A DNA stretch of 34,997 bases from JADLEX01 sp964586775 (GCA_964586775.1 CAZPJD010000270.1:1-34997), one strand, 5' to 3'; shown: positions 1 to 8,474, counted from the first letter of the stretch. The notes: a model not told the origin generated them from the sequence alone. A program made the numbers and translations.

Positions 1-56
1 AGGCCGAGCGCGATGCCCGCCAGGTAGGGATTCCAGAATTTCTCCGCGCGATTCAT
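1..56 (-). CDS. YeeE/YedE-family permease, N-terminal fragment (probable)
   Basis: Only the first 18 or so codons are present, running off the left edge; the start is ATG at 56-54. The visible peptide begins MNRAEKFWNPYLAGIALGL. A short charged start followed by W-N-P-Y-x-A-G and a hydrophobic glycine-rich run is typical of YeeE/YedE membrane proteins, several of which import thiosulfate or other sulfur compounds. An AGGGAG ribosome site lies 8-13 bases upstream. It follows the iron-sulfur subunit by 12 bases and so is the third gene of the molybdoenzyme operon, where a PsrC/NrfD quinol anchor would more often be expected. The call rests on a short stretch; another membrane protein is possible. 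Confidence 0.5.
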   Translation of the reverse strand, partial: MNRAEKFWNPYLAGIALG

Positions 57-68
57 CTTCGCATCTCC

Positions 69-623
69 CTAAAGAAGGAAGTGGACGTTGGGCTCGGTTC
101 CCGCTTCGGGTTTCACGACCTTCGATTTGCGTGACGCGATCAGTCGTGCGACCTCGCTGTCCGGGTCGTTCGCGTCGCCGAAGACCAGCGAGCGCGTCGG
201 GCAGATCTCGACGCACGCGGGGCTCCCGCCCTTCTCCACCCGGTGGACGCAGAACGTGCACTTGTCGACGTATCCGTCGCGATGCACATAGCGCGCGTCG
301 TAGGGGCAAGACGCGATGCACGCCTTGCAGCCGGTGCACTTGTCGGGATCGACGAGCACGATACCGCCGACGCCGACGTGGCTCGCGCCCGTGGGGCATG
401 CCGACACGCAGGGCGCATTCGTGCAGTGGTTGCAGCGTTCGGACCGGATCTCCTGAAACAGGGTCGGGAACTTGCCCGTCGTCTCGGTCACGATCCAATC
501 GCGGAAGCCGTCTTCGGGCAGGTTGTTCTCGGCCTTGCAGGCCAGCACGCAGGCGTTGCAACCCACGCACCGGCGCGTGTCGACGGCCATCGCGTATCGG
601 ATCTCGCGGGTGAGGCGTTTCAT
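69..623 (-). CDS. 4Fe-4S ferredoxin-type electron-transfer subunit (DmsB/PsrB/PhsB-like)
   Basis: This 184-residue protein is the electron-transfer partner of the upstream molybdopterin enzyme. Sixteen cysteines fall in four groups: C19/C22/C25/C29, C64/C67/C72/C76, C96/C99/C102/C106 and C122/C125/C137/C141. This is the arrangement for four [4Fe-4S] clusters seen in DmsB, PsrB, PhsB and NrfC. No signal peptide is visible, so export would be by co-transport with the Tat-bearing catalytic subunit, as known for this family. The ATG at 623-621 lies one base past the catalytic subunit's stop, and a GGAGG ribosome site sits inside the end of that gene, so the two are probably translationally coupled. 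The physiological substrate cannot be told from this subunit. Confidence 0.9.
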   Translation of the reverse strand: MKRLTREIRYAMAVDTRRCVGCNACVLACKAENNLPEDGFRDWIVTETTGKFPTLFQEIRSERCNHCTNAPCVSACPTGASHVGVGGIVLVDPDKCTGCKACIASCPYDARYVHRDGYVDKCTFCVHRVEKGGSPACVEICPTRSLVFGDANDPDSEVARLIASRKSKVVKPEAGTEPNVHFLL

Positions 624-624
624 G

Positions 625-2856
625 TCATGCCTCCGCCGGCGCGATGCGCACGAAGTTCACGTTCATCCCCGTGCCGCCCATGATGGGATCGACCTTGTAG
701 CGCGTGACGAGGGCGCTGTCGGATGCGCCGCGCCCGCGCGACCAATTGAGCCCCTTCGCGGTGTGGCCCCAGCCGTGCACCATGTACACGCAGTCGCCGC
801 GAATCCGCTCGGTCACCTTGGCGCGGATCGGCGTGCTGCGAACGCCGTCCTGATTTTCGAGCACGACGAGGTCGCCGTTCTTGAGCGGCGATCCGAAGCC
901 GGGCAGCGACCTCGCAACATCGGCGTTCACCCACACCTCGTTTTGATCGAAGACCGTGCCGAGGAAGCGGTTGTTGGTGGTGCGCCCGAAGGTGTGCGAC
1001 GGCGCGCGCCCGAAGAGCAGGCGGAACATGCCCGAGGGCGGTTCCTCGTGCGGGTGGAAATCGGGGATCGCCTCGAAGCCCATGTCGGCGAGGGCTTGGC
1101 TTCGCAATTCGATCTTGCCGCTCGGCGTGTCGAACGACGGCGCGAGCCCCTCTTCCTCGCAGGTGGGCTGGCGATCGCCCAGGATCACGCCGGTGTCGCG
1201 CAGCACGTTGCAGTCGTAGCCCGCCTCGTGCAGGCGGTGCATCGCGTACTCCATGCTGTCTTTCCAGGGGAAGTAGTCGGAGAGCCCGATGCGATGCGCG
1301 ATCTCACGCGCGATCCACCAACCGGGCTTCGAGTCGTACATCGGCTCGACCGCCGGTTGGCGCACGGCGATGTAGGGTTGGCCTTTGTAGGCGTCGACGA
1401 CCAGCTCGTCGCAGCGTTCCAGATAGGTCGATTCGGGCAGCACCACGTCGGCCCAGCCGACGATCTCTGTGGGTAGCACGTCGATGGCCGCGATGAAGTC
1501 GAGCTTTTGGATCGCCTCCTCGGTCTGCTTGGGATTCGGCAGGCATTGCATGAGGTTCGAGCCGTACACCAGCCAGCCCTTGATCTCGTAGGGCGCCTTG
1601 CCGGTGAAGGTGGCGTCGCACAGCCCCGAAGCGAGCACTTCGTCGGCCAGCGGATAGGTGTTGGCGCTCGGCTTATCCGCAAGGCCCTTGGGGTGATACG
1701 CGTACTTTGTGTACGGATATGCGGGCAGCTCGTTCGACCCGTGCGACACATATCCGCCGCGCCGCCCCCAACTGCCGAGCAGCGCCGCGAGGATCGCCAT
1801 CGCGCGTCCGCGCTGCGTGTCGTCGCCGTACCACGTCGTGCGCCGACCGGGATGGATGAGCGTCGCGGGGCGAAACGACGCGAGAAAACGCCCGCTCTCG
1901 CGGATCAGCTCGGGCCGTAGCCCCGTGATGGGATACGCCCACTCGGGGGTTTTGTCGGCGACGTGCGTCTTGAGTTCGTCGAAGCCGACCGCGTACTTGG
2001 CCACGTAGTCGGCGTCGAAACGATTCTCGGCGATCATCACGTTCATCCACGCCAGCAGCAGCGCCATGTCGGTGCCGGGCTTGATCGGCAGCCAGTAGCG
2101 CGCCTTGCCCGCCGCCGTCGAAAATCGCGGATCGACGACCACCAGCTCCGCACCGCGACCGATCGCAGTCGCCATCTCCTGCACCTGCGTGTTGTGCATG
2201 TTCTCGCCGAGGTGCGAGCCGATGAGCACCAGGCAGCGCGCGTTTTCGATATCGAGGTTTTCGGGCGATCCCACGCCACTACCGAAGGTGAGCGAATACC
2301 CCACCTCGCGCGGGCCGCGGCACTGGGCGTAAGACGGCGCACCGATATTGGGCGAGCCATACGCCTTCATCAGGTGCGTGAACCACTTGCCGCCGTAGCC
2401 GTGCGTGAAGAGCGCAAGCGCCTCGGGGCCGTGCTTCTCTCGGATGCGCAGCAGTTGCTCCGCCGTCTCGTCGAGCGCTTTTTCCCAGCTCACTTCCTCG
2501 AAGTGGTCCTCGCCCCGGCCCTTCACGCGGATCATGGGTTTCTTCAAACGATCGGGGTCGTAGAGCAGACCCGCGCCGCCGGTGCCGCGCGGGCACAGTC
2601 GCCCCTTCGACAGCGGGTGATCGGGATTACCCACGATCTTCGTCACACGCCCGTCCTTCACGTGGGCGAGTACGCCGCATTTCCAGAAGCAGATTTCGCA
2701 GAACGTCGGGACGACCTTGTCGCCGTCGGTCTTGGGATCGGGCGACTCGCTCGCGTACGCGCCCCACCAGTTGGTGGGAAGCCCGGTGGCCACTGCGGCG
2801 GCGCCCGCGGAGACCGAGGCGATCCGGATGAAATCTCGTCGGTGGACGGTGGGCAT
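625..2856 (-). CDS. Tat-exported molybdopterin-dependent oxidoreductase, PsrA/PhsA-like catalytic subunit
   Basis: The protein has 743 residues from the ATG at 2856-2854, chosen over longer in-frame starts because it has a GGAGAGGG ribosome site and puts a Tat signal (R6-R7-D-F-I-R) at the N-terminus. C53, C56, C60 and C88 form the N-terminal [4Fe-4S] site of the complex iron-sulfur molybdoenzyme (DMSO reductase) superfamily. The motif SYAQCRGPRE puts Cys179 where molybdenum is ligated by cysteine, as in polysulfide, thiosulfate and arsenate reductases, rather than serine (DMSO reductase) or selenocysteine (formate dehydrogenase). A C-terminal dinucleotide-binding domain follows. With a ferredoxin subunit and a probable YeeE/YedE permease downstream, a sulfur oxyanion or polysulfide substrate is the best inference; tetrathionate, arsenate or selenate are not excluded. 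Confidence 0.88.
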   Translation of the reverse strand: MPTVHRRDFIRIASVSAGAAAVATGLPTNWWGAYASESPDPKTDGDKVVPTFCEICFWKCGVLAHVKDGRVTKIVGNPDHPLSKGRLCPRGTGGAGLLYDPDRLKKPMIRVKGRGEDHFEEVSWEKALDETAEQLLRIREKHGPEALALFTHGYGGKWFTHLMKAYGSPNIGAPSYAQCRGPREVGYSLTFGSGVGSPENLDIENARCLVLIGSHLGENMHNTQVQEMATAIGRGAELVVVDPRFSTAAGKARYWLPIKPGTDMALLLAWMNVMIAENRFDADYVAKYAVGFDELKTHVADKTPEWAYPITGLRPELIRESGRFLASFRPATLIHPGRRTTWYGDDTQRGRAMAILAALLGSWGRRGGYVSHGSNELPAYPYTKYAYHPKGLADKPSANTYPLADEVLASGLCDATFTGKAPYEIKGWLVYGSNLMQCLPNPKQTEEAIQKLDFIAAIDVLPTEIVGWADVVLPESTYLERCDELVVDAYKGQPYIAVRQPAVEPMYDSKPGWWIAREIAHRIGLSDYFPWKDSMEYAMHRLHEAGYDCNVLRDTGVILGDRQPTCEEEGLAPSFDTPSGKIELRSQALADMGFEAIPDFHPHEEPPSGMFRLLFGRAPSHTFGRTTNNRFLGTVFDQNEVWVNADVARSLPGFGSPLKNGDLVVLENQDGVRSTPIRAKVTERIRGDCVYMVHGWGHTAKGLNWSRGRGASDSALVTRYKVDPIMGGTGMNVNFVRIAPAEA

Positions 2857-2912
2857 GTTCGGTCCCTCTCCGATCTCGTCGGCGGGTCCGAAGCGCGTCG
2901 GACGGCCGACAT

Positions 2913-2941
2913 AGTTTATTCGCAATATCCTTATAAGACAA
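2913..2941 (-). promoter_or_regulatory. Candidate sigma-70-type promoter for the molybdoenzyme operon
   Basis: Read on the minus strand, TTGTCT (2941-2936) and TAAACT (2918-2913) are separated by exactly 17 bases in the only AT-rich stretch upstream of the operon, giving a leader of about 50 nt. Both hexamers have two mismatches to consensus, so this is a moderate match. It is divergent from the xthA promoter. Confidence 0.4.
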
Positions 2942-3004
2942 AATGAATCGCGCTTCAACCCTTTTTCGCCGTGAACATCGCTTTTTGTGGCGAGTTGGCG
3001 AAAT

Positions 3005-3033
3005 TTGTTGTAAATAGTTGATTATATTATAGT
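3005..3033 (+). promoter_or_regulatory. Candidate sigma-70-type promoter for xthA-miaA
   Basis: TTGTTG (3005-3010) and TATAGT (3028-3033) are 17 bases apart inside a strongly AT-rich island (2990-3040) that stands out from the GC-rich surroundings. The predicted transcript would start near 3040 and give a leader of about 75 nt before the GTG start of xthA. Confidence 0.5.
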
Positions 3034-3113
3034 TTTTTCAGACACAGGTTCGGCTTGCCCGACCGTGGTCCTTCTGTTAAGGCTGGGCGAACGACGCTTG
3101 GGGGGTCTTTTCC

Positions 3114-3899
3114 GTGAAAATCGTCTCGTGGAACGTCAACGGCATCCGCGCGTGCGAAAAGAAGGGGCTCGCGAACTGGCTTTCCGAGACCGACGCCAAG
3201 ATCGTGGGCTTTCAGGAGGTGCGGGCGGAACCCGCGCAGGTGCCTGAATCCATCGCGACGATGAAGCGTTGGAAGCAGGACTACTTCGCCGCAAAAAAAG
3301 CCGGCTACAGCGGCGTCGGTTTGCTCAGCCGAGCCGAGCCGGACGATCTGGTTCGCACGATGGGCGTGCGCGAGTTCGACATCGAAGGGCGCTTTCAGTG
3401 CGTGACCTTCGGCAAACTGCGCGTCGTCAACGTATACGTCCCCAACGGCACGGGTCCGAACCGCGACCTTTCGCGCATCCCCTACAAGCTCGCTTTCTCG
3501 CGGCGGCTCTTCGATCTGTTCGCAAAGGACCTGCGCGACGGCGGCCGCGTGCTGATCTTCGGCGACTTCAACACGGCCCACGAGGAAATCGATCTCGCCC
3601 GCCCGAAGGACAACGTGGAGAACAGCGGCTTTCGGCCCGAGGAACGCGCGGAATTCGGTCGCTGGATCTCGGCGGGTTGGGTCGACACCTTCCGTCAATT
3701 CGAGAAAGCCGGCGGCCACTACACCTGGTGGACGCAGCGCGGCGGTGCCCGCGAGCGCAATGTGGGGTGGCGAATCGACTACGTGCTCGCCACGCCGGGG
3801 GCAATGTCGTTCGTGAAAAAGGCGGCGATCCACGCCGACACGCTCGGCTCCGACCACTGCCCGATCAGCGTGACGGTCGATCCCAAAATCGTGAAGTGA
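3114..3899 (+). CDS. xthA: Exodeoxyribonuclease III / AP endonuclease
   Basis: The 261-residue cytoplasmic enzyme belongs to the exonuclease/endonuclease/phosphatase fold and repairs abasic and 3'-blocked DNA ends. Family residues are in place: N7 in SWNVNGIRA, metal-binding E35 in GFQEV, the YVPNG loop near 108-112, D151 and N153 in GDFNTAHEEIDLA, and the catalytic D247-H248 in GSDHCPI. Length is as usual for ExoIII. The start is GTG at 3114, preceded by a GGGGGG ribosome site; no in-frame ATG precedes the conserved first strand. It is first in a two-gene run with miaA, 14 bases downstream. Confidence 0.95.
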   Translation: MKIVSWNVNGIRACEKKGLANWLSETDAKIVGFQEVRAEPAQVPESIATMKRWKQDYFAAKKAGYSGVGLLSRAEPDDLVRTMGVREFDIEGRFQCVTFGKLRVVNVYVPNGTGPNRDLSRIPYKLAFSRRLFDLFAKDLRDGGRVLIFGDFNTAHEEIDLARPKDNVENSGFRPEERAEFGRWISAGWVDTFRQFEKAGGHYTWWTQRGGARERNVGWRIDYVLATPGAMSFVKKAAIHADTLGSDHCPISVTVDPKIVK

Positions 3900-3913
3900 G
3901 GTTCGTTCGTGAA

Positions 3914-4873
3914 GTGACGGAAGACCCGCCCAGGCTTCTCACGATTCTCGGCCCGACCGCCTCGGGCAAGACGCGCGTCGCCGCGCAACTCGCGCGCAAA
4001 TTCGACGGAGAGATCATTTCCGCCGACTCCCGCCAGGTTTATCTCGGAATGGACATCGGCACCGGCAAAGACCTCGGGGATTACGTCGTCGGCGGTACGC
4101 GCGTCCCAATCCATCTGATCGACATTCTGGATCCCACTGAGGACTTCTCCGTCTACGACTTTCAAGCGCGCTTTTTCGACGCCGTCCGTGGCGTCCAATC
4201 GCGCGGTCATTTGCCCATTCTGTGCGGCGGGACGGCGCTGTACCTCGACTGCGTGCTTCGGGGGTATCGCATGGCGAGGGCTCCGGTGGACGAGCCCCTC
4301 CGCGAACGACTCGCCGCCGCGTCGATGGCCGACCTCGAGCGAATGCTGCGCGATCTGAAGCCCGATCTGCACAACGATACCGACCTCGACACACGGGAGC
4401 ACGTGCTTCGCGCCATCGAAATCGCGCACGCAGCGAATCACGCGCCGACGAGTCGCGACTCGGCGCCCGGGTTCGACCATCTGGTCATCGGCCTGCACAT
4501 GGATCCCGCGGAACTGCGGCGAAAGATTCGAGAGCGCCTCGCGCGGCGCATCGCGGACGGAATGATCGACGAGGCCCGCGCGCTCGCCGCCCGGATTCCT
4601 TTGGAGCGGTTCGCCTATTTTGGGCTCGAATACCGGCATCTGGCCCGGCTGCTGCGGGGCGAGGTCGATTTGCCCCGAATGACCACCGAACTGGGGAAGG
4701 ACATCGCCGCGTTCGCGAAGCGCCAGCGCACCTGGTTTCGCCGGATGGAGCGGCACGGCGTGGTGATCCACTGGCACGATCCGTCGGATTTGGAAGCGAT
4801 GCGCGGGCTCGTTCGCGACTGGTTCGCGGCCGATTCGCGACCCTTGGGCAGCGCGCTCGCGACACAACGATGA
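3914..4873 (+). CDS. miaA: tRNA dimethylallyltransferase
   Basis: MiaA transfers an isopentenyl group from dimethylallyl diphosphate to A37 of tRNAs that read codons starting with U. The 319-residue protein shows the P-loop GPTASGKT (13-20), the DSRQVY motif (38-43), MDIGTGK and the GGTALYL segment that matches the family's GGTGLYL. The C-terminal FAKRQRTWFRR motif is also present. I chose the GTG at 3914, which has TGAGG 12 bases upstream; a GTG at 3896 overlapping the xthA stop is an alternative that adds six residues. The reading frame stays open far upstream through xthA, but that part has no family similarity and is not coding. Confidence 0.94.
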   Translation: MTEDPPRLLTILGPTASGKTRVAAQLARKFDGEIISADSRQVYLGMDIGTGKDLGDYVVGGTRVPIHLIDILDPTEDFSVYDFQARFFDAVRGVQSRGHLPILCGGTALYLDCVLRGYRMARAPVDEPLRERLAAASMADLERMLRDLKPDLHNDTDLDTREHVLRAIEIAHAANHAPTSRDSAPGFDHLVIGLHMDPAELRRKIRERLARRIADGMIDEARALAARIPLERFAYFGLEYRHLARLLRGEVDLPRMTTELGKDIAAFAKRQRTWFRRMERHGVVIHWHDPSDLEAMRGLVRDWFAADSRPLGSALATQR

Positions 4874-5060
4874 AATAACCCTCGAGATCGCCGATCGGGG
4901 AACCTGACGGAAAATGGAAAAAAACCGATCCGATTTGAGGTGGACTGGATTTTCTTTTCGCAGTCATGCTAAAAACACCTTCCGAACAATGGACACGGGA
5001 CCGTATCGCGGGGATGGCCGCGAGACGCGCCCGGTCCGTCAACGATTTGGGTGCCGTACG

Positions 5061-5699
5061 ATGGGAACGTTCGCGACTGTCTTCAAAGACGCCGGCCTGC
5101 CGATCTACATCAATATCGTCATTTCCGTGTTCGTCGTCGGCATCATTCTCGAGCGCGCGTATCGCCTGTTCGTCGCTTACCGCGTCGACGCGGATGTCTT
5201 CTCGCGTCACATCGTGGGGCTGCTGCAGGAGCGTCAGCTCGAAAAGGCGATTCAACTCTGCAACGCCAGCTCGGCCCCCATCGCGCGCGTTCTGAAGGCC
5301 GGCATCGCCAAGCTTCAGGACGGCGCCATGGCCATCTCGACGTCGATGGACGAAGAGCTGATGCGCGTGTCGCCGCTGCTCGAAAAGCGCATCGCTTCGC
5401 TGTGGTCGCTCGCAAACATCGCCACCCTCGTCGGACTGCTCGGCACCATCTTCGGCCTCATCCGATCGTTCGCGGCTCTCGCGGCGGTCAGCCCCGAGCA
5501 GAAGGCGGCGTTCCTCGCGACCGGTATCTCCGAGGCCATGAACAACACGGCCATCGGTCTGGGCATCGCGATTCTGTGCATGATGGGCCACCTTTTGTTG
5601 GCCGGTAAGAGCAAGAAGATGCTGGCGGAGTTGGAGTCGAACTCGGCCGCGTTCGAGAACTACCTGATTCTGCGTCACGGCAAGACGGCCCACAAATAA
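5061..5699 (+). CDS. MotA/TolQ/ExbB-family proton-channel protein
   Basis: The 212-residue inner-membrane protein is the stator-type subunit of a proton-motive-force-driven complex. Three membrane segments are visible at about 13-31, 114-138 and 161-181. The family signature ANIATLVGLLGTIFGLI spans the second, and ISEAMNNTAIGLGIAI leads into the third. Length and topology fit TolQ/ExbB, not the longer MotA. The ATG at 5061 gives this topology; an upstream in-frame ATG at 4914 would add 49 residues unlike the family. Two TolR/ExbD-type genes follow directly. This one-TolQ, two-TolR order resembles the AglRQS motor of myxobacteria and Tol-like cassettes of other deltaproteobacteria; no TolA, TolB or Pal gene is in the window. 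Confidence 0.87.
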   Translation: MGTFATVFKDAGLPIYINIVISVFVVGIILERAYRLFVAYRVDADVFSRHIVGLLQERQLEKAIQLCNASSAPIARVLKAGIAKLQDGAMAISTSMDEELMRVSPLLEKRIASLWSLANIATLVGLLGTIFGLIRSFAALAAVSPEQKAAFLATGISEAMNNTAIGLGIAILCMMGHLLLAGKSKKMLAELESNSAAFENYLILRHGKTAHK

Positions 5700-5742
5700 T
5701 CCGGCAAAGGCCGCGGGAACGCCAACGAGGCCGGCAGGCAGC

Positions 5743-6315
5743 ATGACGGACGAAAAAGCCCCCGATAAAAAGGCGAGCGCCGAAGAGCAGGCCGCGCAGG
5801 TGCTGATGCGGCGCGCTCGGCGCAAGATTCCCTCGTACCATTCCAGCGAGGAACTGAACCTCGTTCCGTACCTCGACGTCAACGTCAACCTCATCATCTT
5901 TCTGCTCGTCGCCATCAGCACGGTGCTGCCGCTGGCGATGATGTCGATCTTCCCGCTCACGGTGAAGTCGTCCGAGGCGTCCACGCCGCAGGAGCAGCCG
6001 AAAAACGAGCTGACCCTCACGGTGTTCGTCACACATGACGGCTTCACGGTGGCCGGACGCGGCGGCATCATGCCGTCCATCGCCATGACCGCGGACAAAA
6101 AGTACGACTACGACGCGCTCCAGCGGGTCGCGGCCGAAGTCAAGGACGCGTATCCCAACGAGACCCTGGTCATCCTCGCGGCGGAGAAGGACATCGAGTA
6201 CGACATCGTCGTCAAGACGATGGACGCGCTCCGAACCCAAGGGCCGCGAATTCTGTTCCCGGACGTGCAGCTTTCACCGGGCATCGTCGGCATCACGACG
6301 AACGCGCCGCAATAA
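5743..6315 (+). CDS. ExbD/TolR-family protein, first copy
   Basis: The 190-residue protein has a charged cytoplasmic N-terminus (about 40 residues), one membrane helix (about 46-67) and a periplasmic domain, the ExbD/TolR plan. The helix carries the single acidic residue expected for proton transfer, D45 in LNLVPYLDVNVNLIIFLL. It lies 43 bases after the TolQ-like gene and 16 bases before a second TolR-like gene, so the three are probably co-transcribed. The N-terminal tail is rich in K, E and A and longer than in E. coli TolR. ExbD versus TolR versus AglR/S cannot be decided from sequence alone. Confidence 0.85.
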   Translation: MTDEKAPDKKASAEEQAAQVLMRRARRKIPSYHSSEELNLVPYLDVNVNLIIFLLVAISTVLPLAMMSIFPLTVKSSEASTPQEQPKNELTLTVFVTHDGFTVAGRGGIMPSIAMTADKKYDYDALQRVAAEVKDAYPNETLVILAAEKDIEYDIVVKTMDALRTQGPRILFPDVQLSPGIVGITTNAPQ

Positions 6316-6331
6316 ACTTCGGACAGCATTG

Positions 6332-6952
6332 ATGACGCAGCCCGCCAACACGAACGGAGCCCAGGAAGCCGCAACCCCGCTGTTCACGGCGATTCGCGCC
6401 GTGCACCGACGCCGTCGCGCCATTGCCAAGGCCAAGCGCGCCGCCGACGAAATCACCTACCTGAACATCGTCGCGATGATGGACATGATGACCATCATCC
6501 TCGTCTTCCTGCTCAAGAGCGTGTCGTTCAGCGCGCAGAACGTCAGCGTGTCCGACGCCCTGACGCTTCCCTACTCCACCGAGGACGAGCAGCCGCTCGA
6601 AGCGATCAAGATCTTCGTCACGCGCGAAGAGGTCGTCGTCGAGGACAAAAAGGTCGCGCCGATTTTGAACGGCGTGATCCCGACGGATTTCCTCGCGAAG
6701 GAAAATCCGTACATGGTTCCCAATCTCAAGGGGGCGCTCGACCAACAGGCCGAAAAGCTCAATCGCCTGGCCAAGCTGCATCCCAAGCTCAAGGCGCAGG
6801 ACAATCTGATGATCCTGGCCGACAAGCGAACGCCCTATCACGTGCTGATGCAGGTGATGTACTCGGCGAGCAAGGCATCCGCCGGCGCATCCGGCGAGAA
6901 CAAGATGGCGTTTCGAAAATTTCGCCTGACGGTGATGAAGCTCGAGATCTGA
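6332..6952 (+). CDS. ExbD/TolR-family protein, second copy
   Basis: This 206-residue protein has the same plan as its neighbour: a basic N-terminus with an R-R-R-R run near 26-29, one membrane helix at about 45-65, and a periplasmic domain. D51 in YLNIVAMMDMMTIILVFLL is the candidate proton-carrying residue. It is clearly diverged from the first copy, so the two are probably distinct subunits of one complex rather than a recent duplication. The ATG at 6332 is preferred to the TTG one codon upstream. It is the last gene of the three-gene cassette; a GC-rich hairpin follows at 6959-6980. Confidence 0.83.
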   Translation: MTQPANTNGAQEAATPLFTAIRAVHRRRRAIAKAKRAADEITYLNIVAMMDMMTIILVFLLKSVSFSAQNVSVSDALTLPYSTEDEQPLEAIKIFVTREEVVVEDKKVAPILNGVIPTDFLAKENPYMVPNLKGALDQQAEKLNRLAKLHPKLKAQDNLMILADKRTPYHVLMQVMYSASKASAGASGENKMAFRKFRLTVMKLEI

Positions 6953-6958
6953 CCCTCA

Positions 6959-6980
6959 CCGGGGCCGCATTGCGCCCCGG
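6959..6980 (+). terminator. GC-rich hairpin after the TolQ/TolR cassette
   Basis: CCGGGGC (6959-6965) and GCCCCGG (6974-6980) form a 7-bp stem with an 8-base loop, starting a few bases after the stop codon. No T-run follows, so it is not a classical intrinsic terminator; it may only stabilise the transcript end. Confidence 0.25.
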
Positions 6981-7037
6981 CATCAGCGAATCGCCGAATC
7001 CTCTCCGACTCGCCTTTGTCCGGCGGGAGCGAAACCC

Positions 7038-7544
7038 ATGAGCGAAGCCGCGAATCGCCGTTACGCCATCCTCACGCTCTCCGACAAGGCATCGATCGGC
7101 GAACGCGAGGACACCAGTGCGCCCGCCCTGCAGCAGCGCATGCACGATGCCGGGTGGTCCTGCGCGCATTACCTCGTCATCCCCGACGACCGACCGCGAA
7201 TCGAAGCCGAACTGATTCGACTGTGCGAAGACCCTTCCGTCGCCGTGGTCCTGACCACCGGCGGGACGGGCTTCACCACGCGCGACGTTACGCCCGAGGC
7301 GACACTCGCCGTGGCCGAGCGCCTCGCGCCGGGAATCGCCGAGGCGATGCGCATGCGCTCGCTGGCGATTACGCCCATGGCCATGCTCTCGCGCGCGGTG
7401 GCGGCGATCCGAAACCGCACGCTGATCGTCAATCTGCCCGGCAGCCGCAAGGGCGCGCTCGAATGCCTCGATGTGGTGGTGCCCGTGCTCGCCCACGCCG
7501 CCGATCTGCTGCGCGGCGTCAACACGGATCACGGCACAACGTGA
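7038..7544 (+). CDS. mogA: MogA/MoaB-family molybdenum cofactor biosynthesis protein
   Basis: The 168-residue protein is a molybdopterin adenylyltransferase-type enzyme that prepares molybdopterin for metal insertion. Family features are LTLSDK (12-17), the TTGGTG loop at 73-78 that binds the cofactor precursor, RDVTPEA (82-88), and NLPGSRKGA near the end, the counterpart of the usual LPGSP loop. MogA and MoaB share this fold and cannot be separated confidently here. A molybdopterin enzyme is encoded at 625-2856, but there is no other cofactor gene nearby. Its stop codon overlaps the GTG start of the next gene (GTGA), suggesting coupled translation with an exported protein of unknown role. 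Confidence 0.88.
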   Translation: MSEAANRRYAILTLSDKASIGEREDTSAPALQQRMHDAGWSCAHYLVIPDDRPRIEAELIRLCEDPSVAVVLTTGGTGFTTRDVTPEATLAVAERLAPGIAEAMRMRSLAITPMAMLSRAVAAIRNRTLIVNLPGSRKGALECLDVVVPVLAHAADLLRGVNTDHGTT

Positions 7545-8458
7545 CGTTGCGTTCGGCGGCCGTTCGCGCGGGACTTTGCGCGCTGCTCATCCTGACGGCG
7601 ACGCCGGATGCCGGCCGCGCGGAAGAGCCCGCGCCGCCCGAACCGGCGAATGAAGCCCCCTCCACGACGCCTGCGGAGCCGACCGAGCCTCCGCCGACAA
7701 CCGCGCAAATCGTCCCCGTGGGCCCTTCACCGCGCCTGCTGATCGACGCGCAGGGACGGATTCGGATCCGGCGTGGATCGGACTCGGATATTCGAGCGGA
7801 GTTTATCTCCGAGGCGGCGGGCGCGAACCGCGCGGCCATTCCGCCGTCCTTCGGGTTTCGACTCGAGCCGGATGTGGGCGGCGTTCGATTAAAAGCCGTC
7901 ATGCCGGCGAACGGCACGCTGGCCGTGTCCGTCCCCGCTGCCGCGACCATCCACGTCGCGCACCTCGATGGCTCGCTCGTCGCGACGGATCTATCGGGCG
8001 ATTTTTCCGCGCGCAGCCGTACCGGCGATTTCGAACTCGAATCGCATGGCGGCGGCGTCGAAATCGAATTGCAGAAGGGGTCCGTGAAGCTCTCGCGTTT
8101 TCGCGCCGAGGGAAAGGCCGTGAACATCGACATCGGCGAGGGATCGGCGGCGATCGACCTGCTCGCGCAGACTCCCGGCGCGGCGCGTGTCGTCATCGAG
8201 CGCGGCCGCATCGAGTTGGTCGTGTCGCCCGAGACGCGCGCGAACGTGCGCGCGACGGACCTCGGTCGCGTGGGTCTCTACGGTGAGCGGGCGCGTCTGG
8301 AGCGATTCGACCGCGTTCCGCGCGAGGTGATCTACACCCTGCGCGGCGGCGGCGCGCTGTGGGATCTGACGGTCCGGGGAAGCGGGTCGCGCGCCGTGGT
8401 CATCGGGCCCGAGGGCGTGCGTCCCGACTCCATCGACGGCCTGAAACCGCAGCCATGA
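7541..8458 (+). CDS. Exported DUF4097-like beta-rich protein, first of two paralogues
   Basis: The 305-residue protein starts at GTG 7541, overlapping the mogA stop. Residues 1-27 look like a Sec signal peptide (cleavage likely after GRA, before EE), followed by a linker of about 40 residues rich in P, E, A and T. The rest is a regular alternation of short beta strands with DG, GD and GG turns, like the right-handed helix of DUF4097/adhesin-type proteins. The next gene is a paralogue: both contain D-G-S-L followed by a short strand, and both end with a T-L/T-R-G-G-G-A-x-W motif. No catalytic motif is seen. Location is probably periplasmic or cell-surface; function unknown. Confidence 0.75.
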   Translation: MTLRSAAVRAGLCALLILTATPDAGRAEEPAPPEPANEAPSTTPAEPTEPPPTTAQIVPVGPSPRLLIDAQGRIRIRRGSDSDIRAEFISEAAGANRAAIPPSFGFRLEPDVGGVRLKAVMPANGTLAVSVPAAATIHVAHLDGSLVATDLSGDFSARSRTGDFELESHGGGVEIELQKGSVKLSRFRAEGKAVNIDIGEGSAAIDLLAQTPGAARVVIERGRIELVVSPETRANVRATDLGRVGLYGERARLERFDRVPREVIYTLRGGGALWDLTVRGSGSRAVVIGPEGVRPDSIDGLKPQP

Positions 8459-8474
8459 CAACGCGGAGGCGCTC

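Noticed and set aside
3269..3913. xthA-miaA fusion suggested by the open frame upstream of miaA
   Set aside because: The upstream part is a shifted reading of xthA; the miaA family begins just after 3914 and xthA has its own stop.
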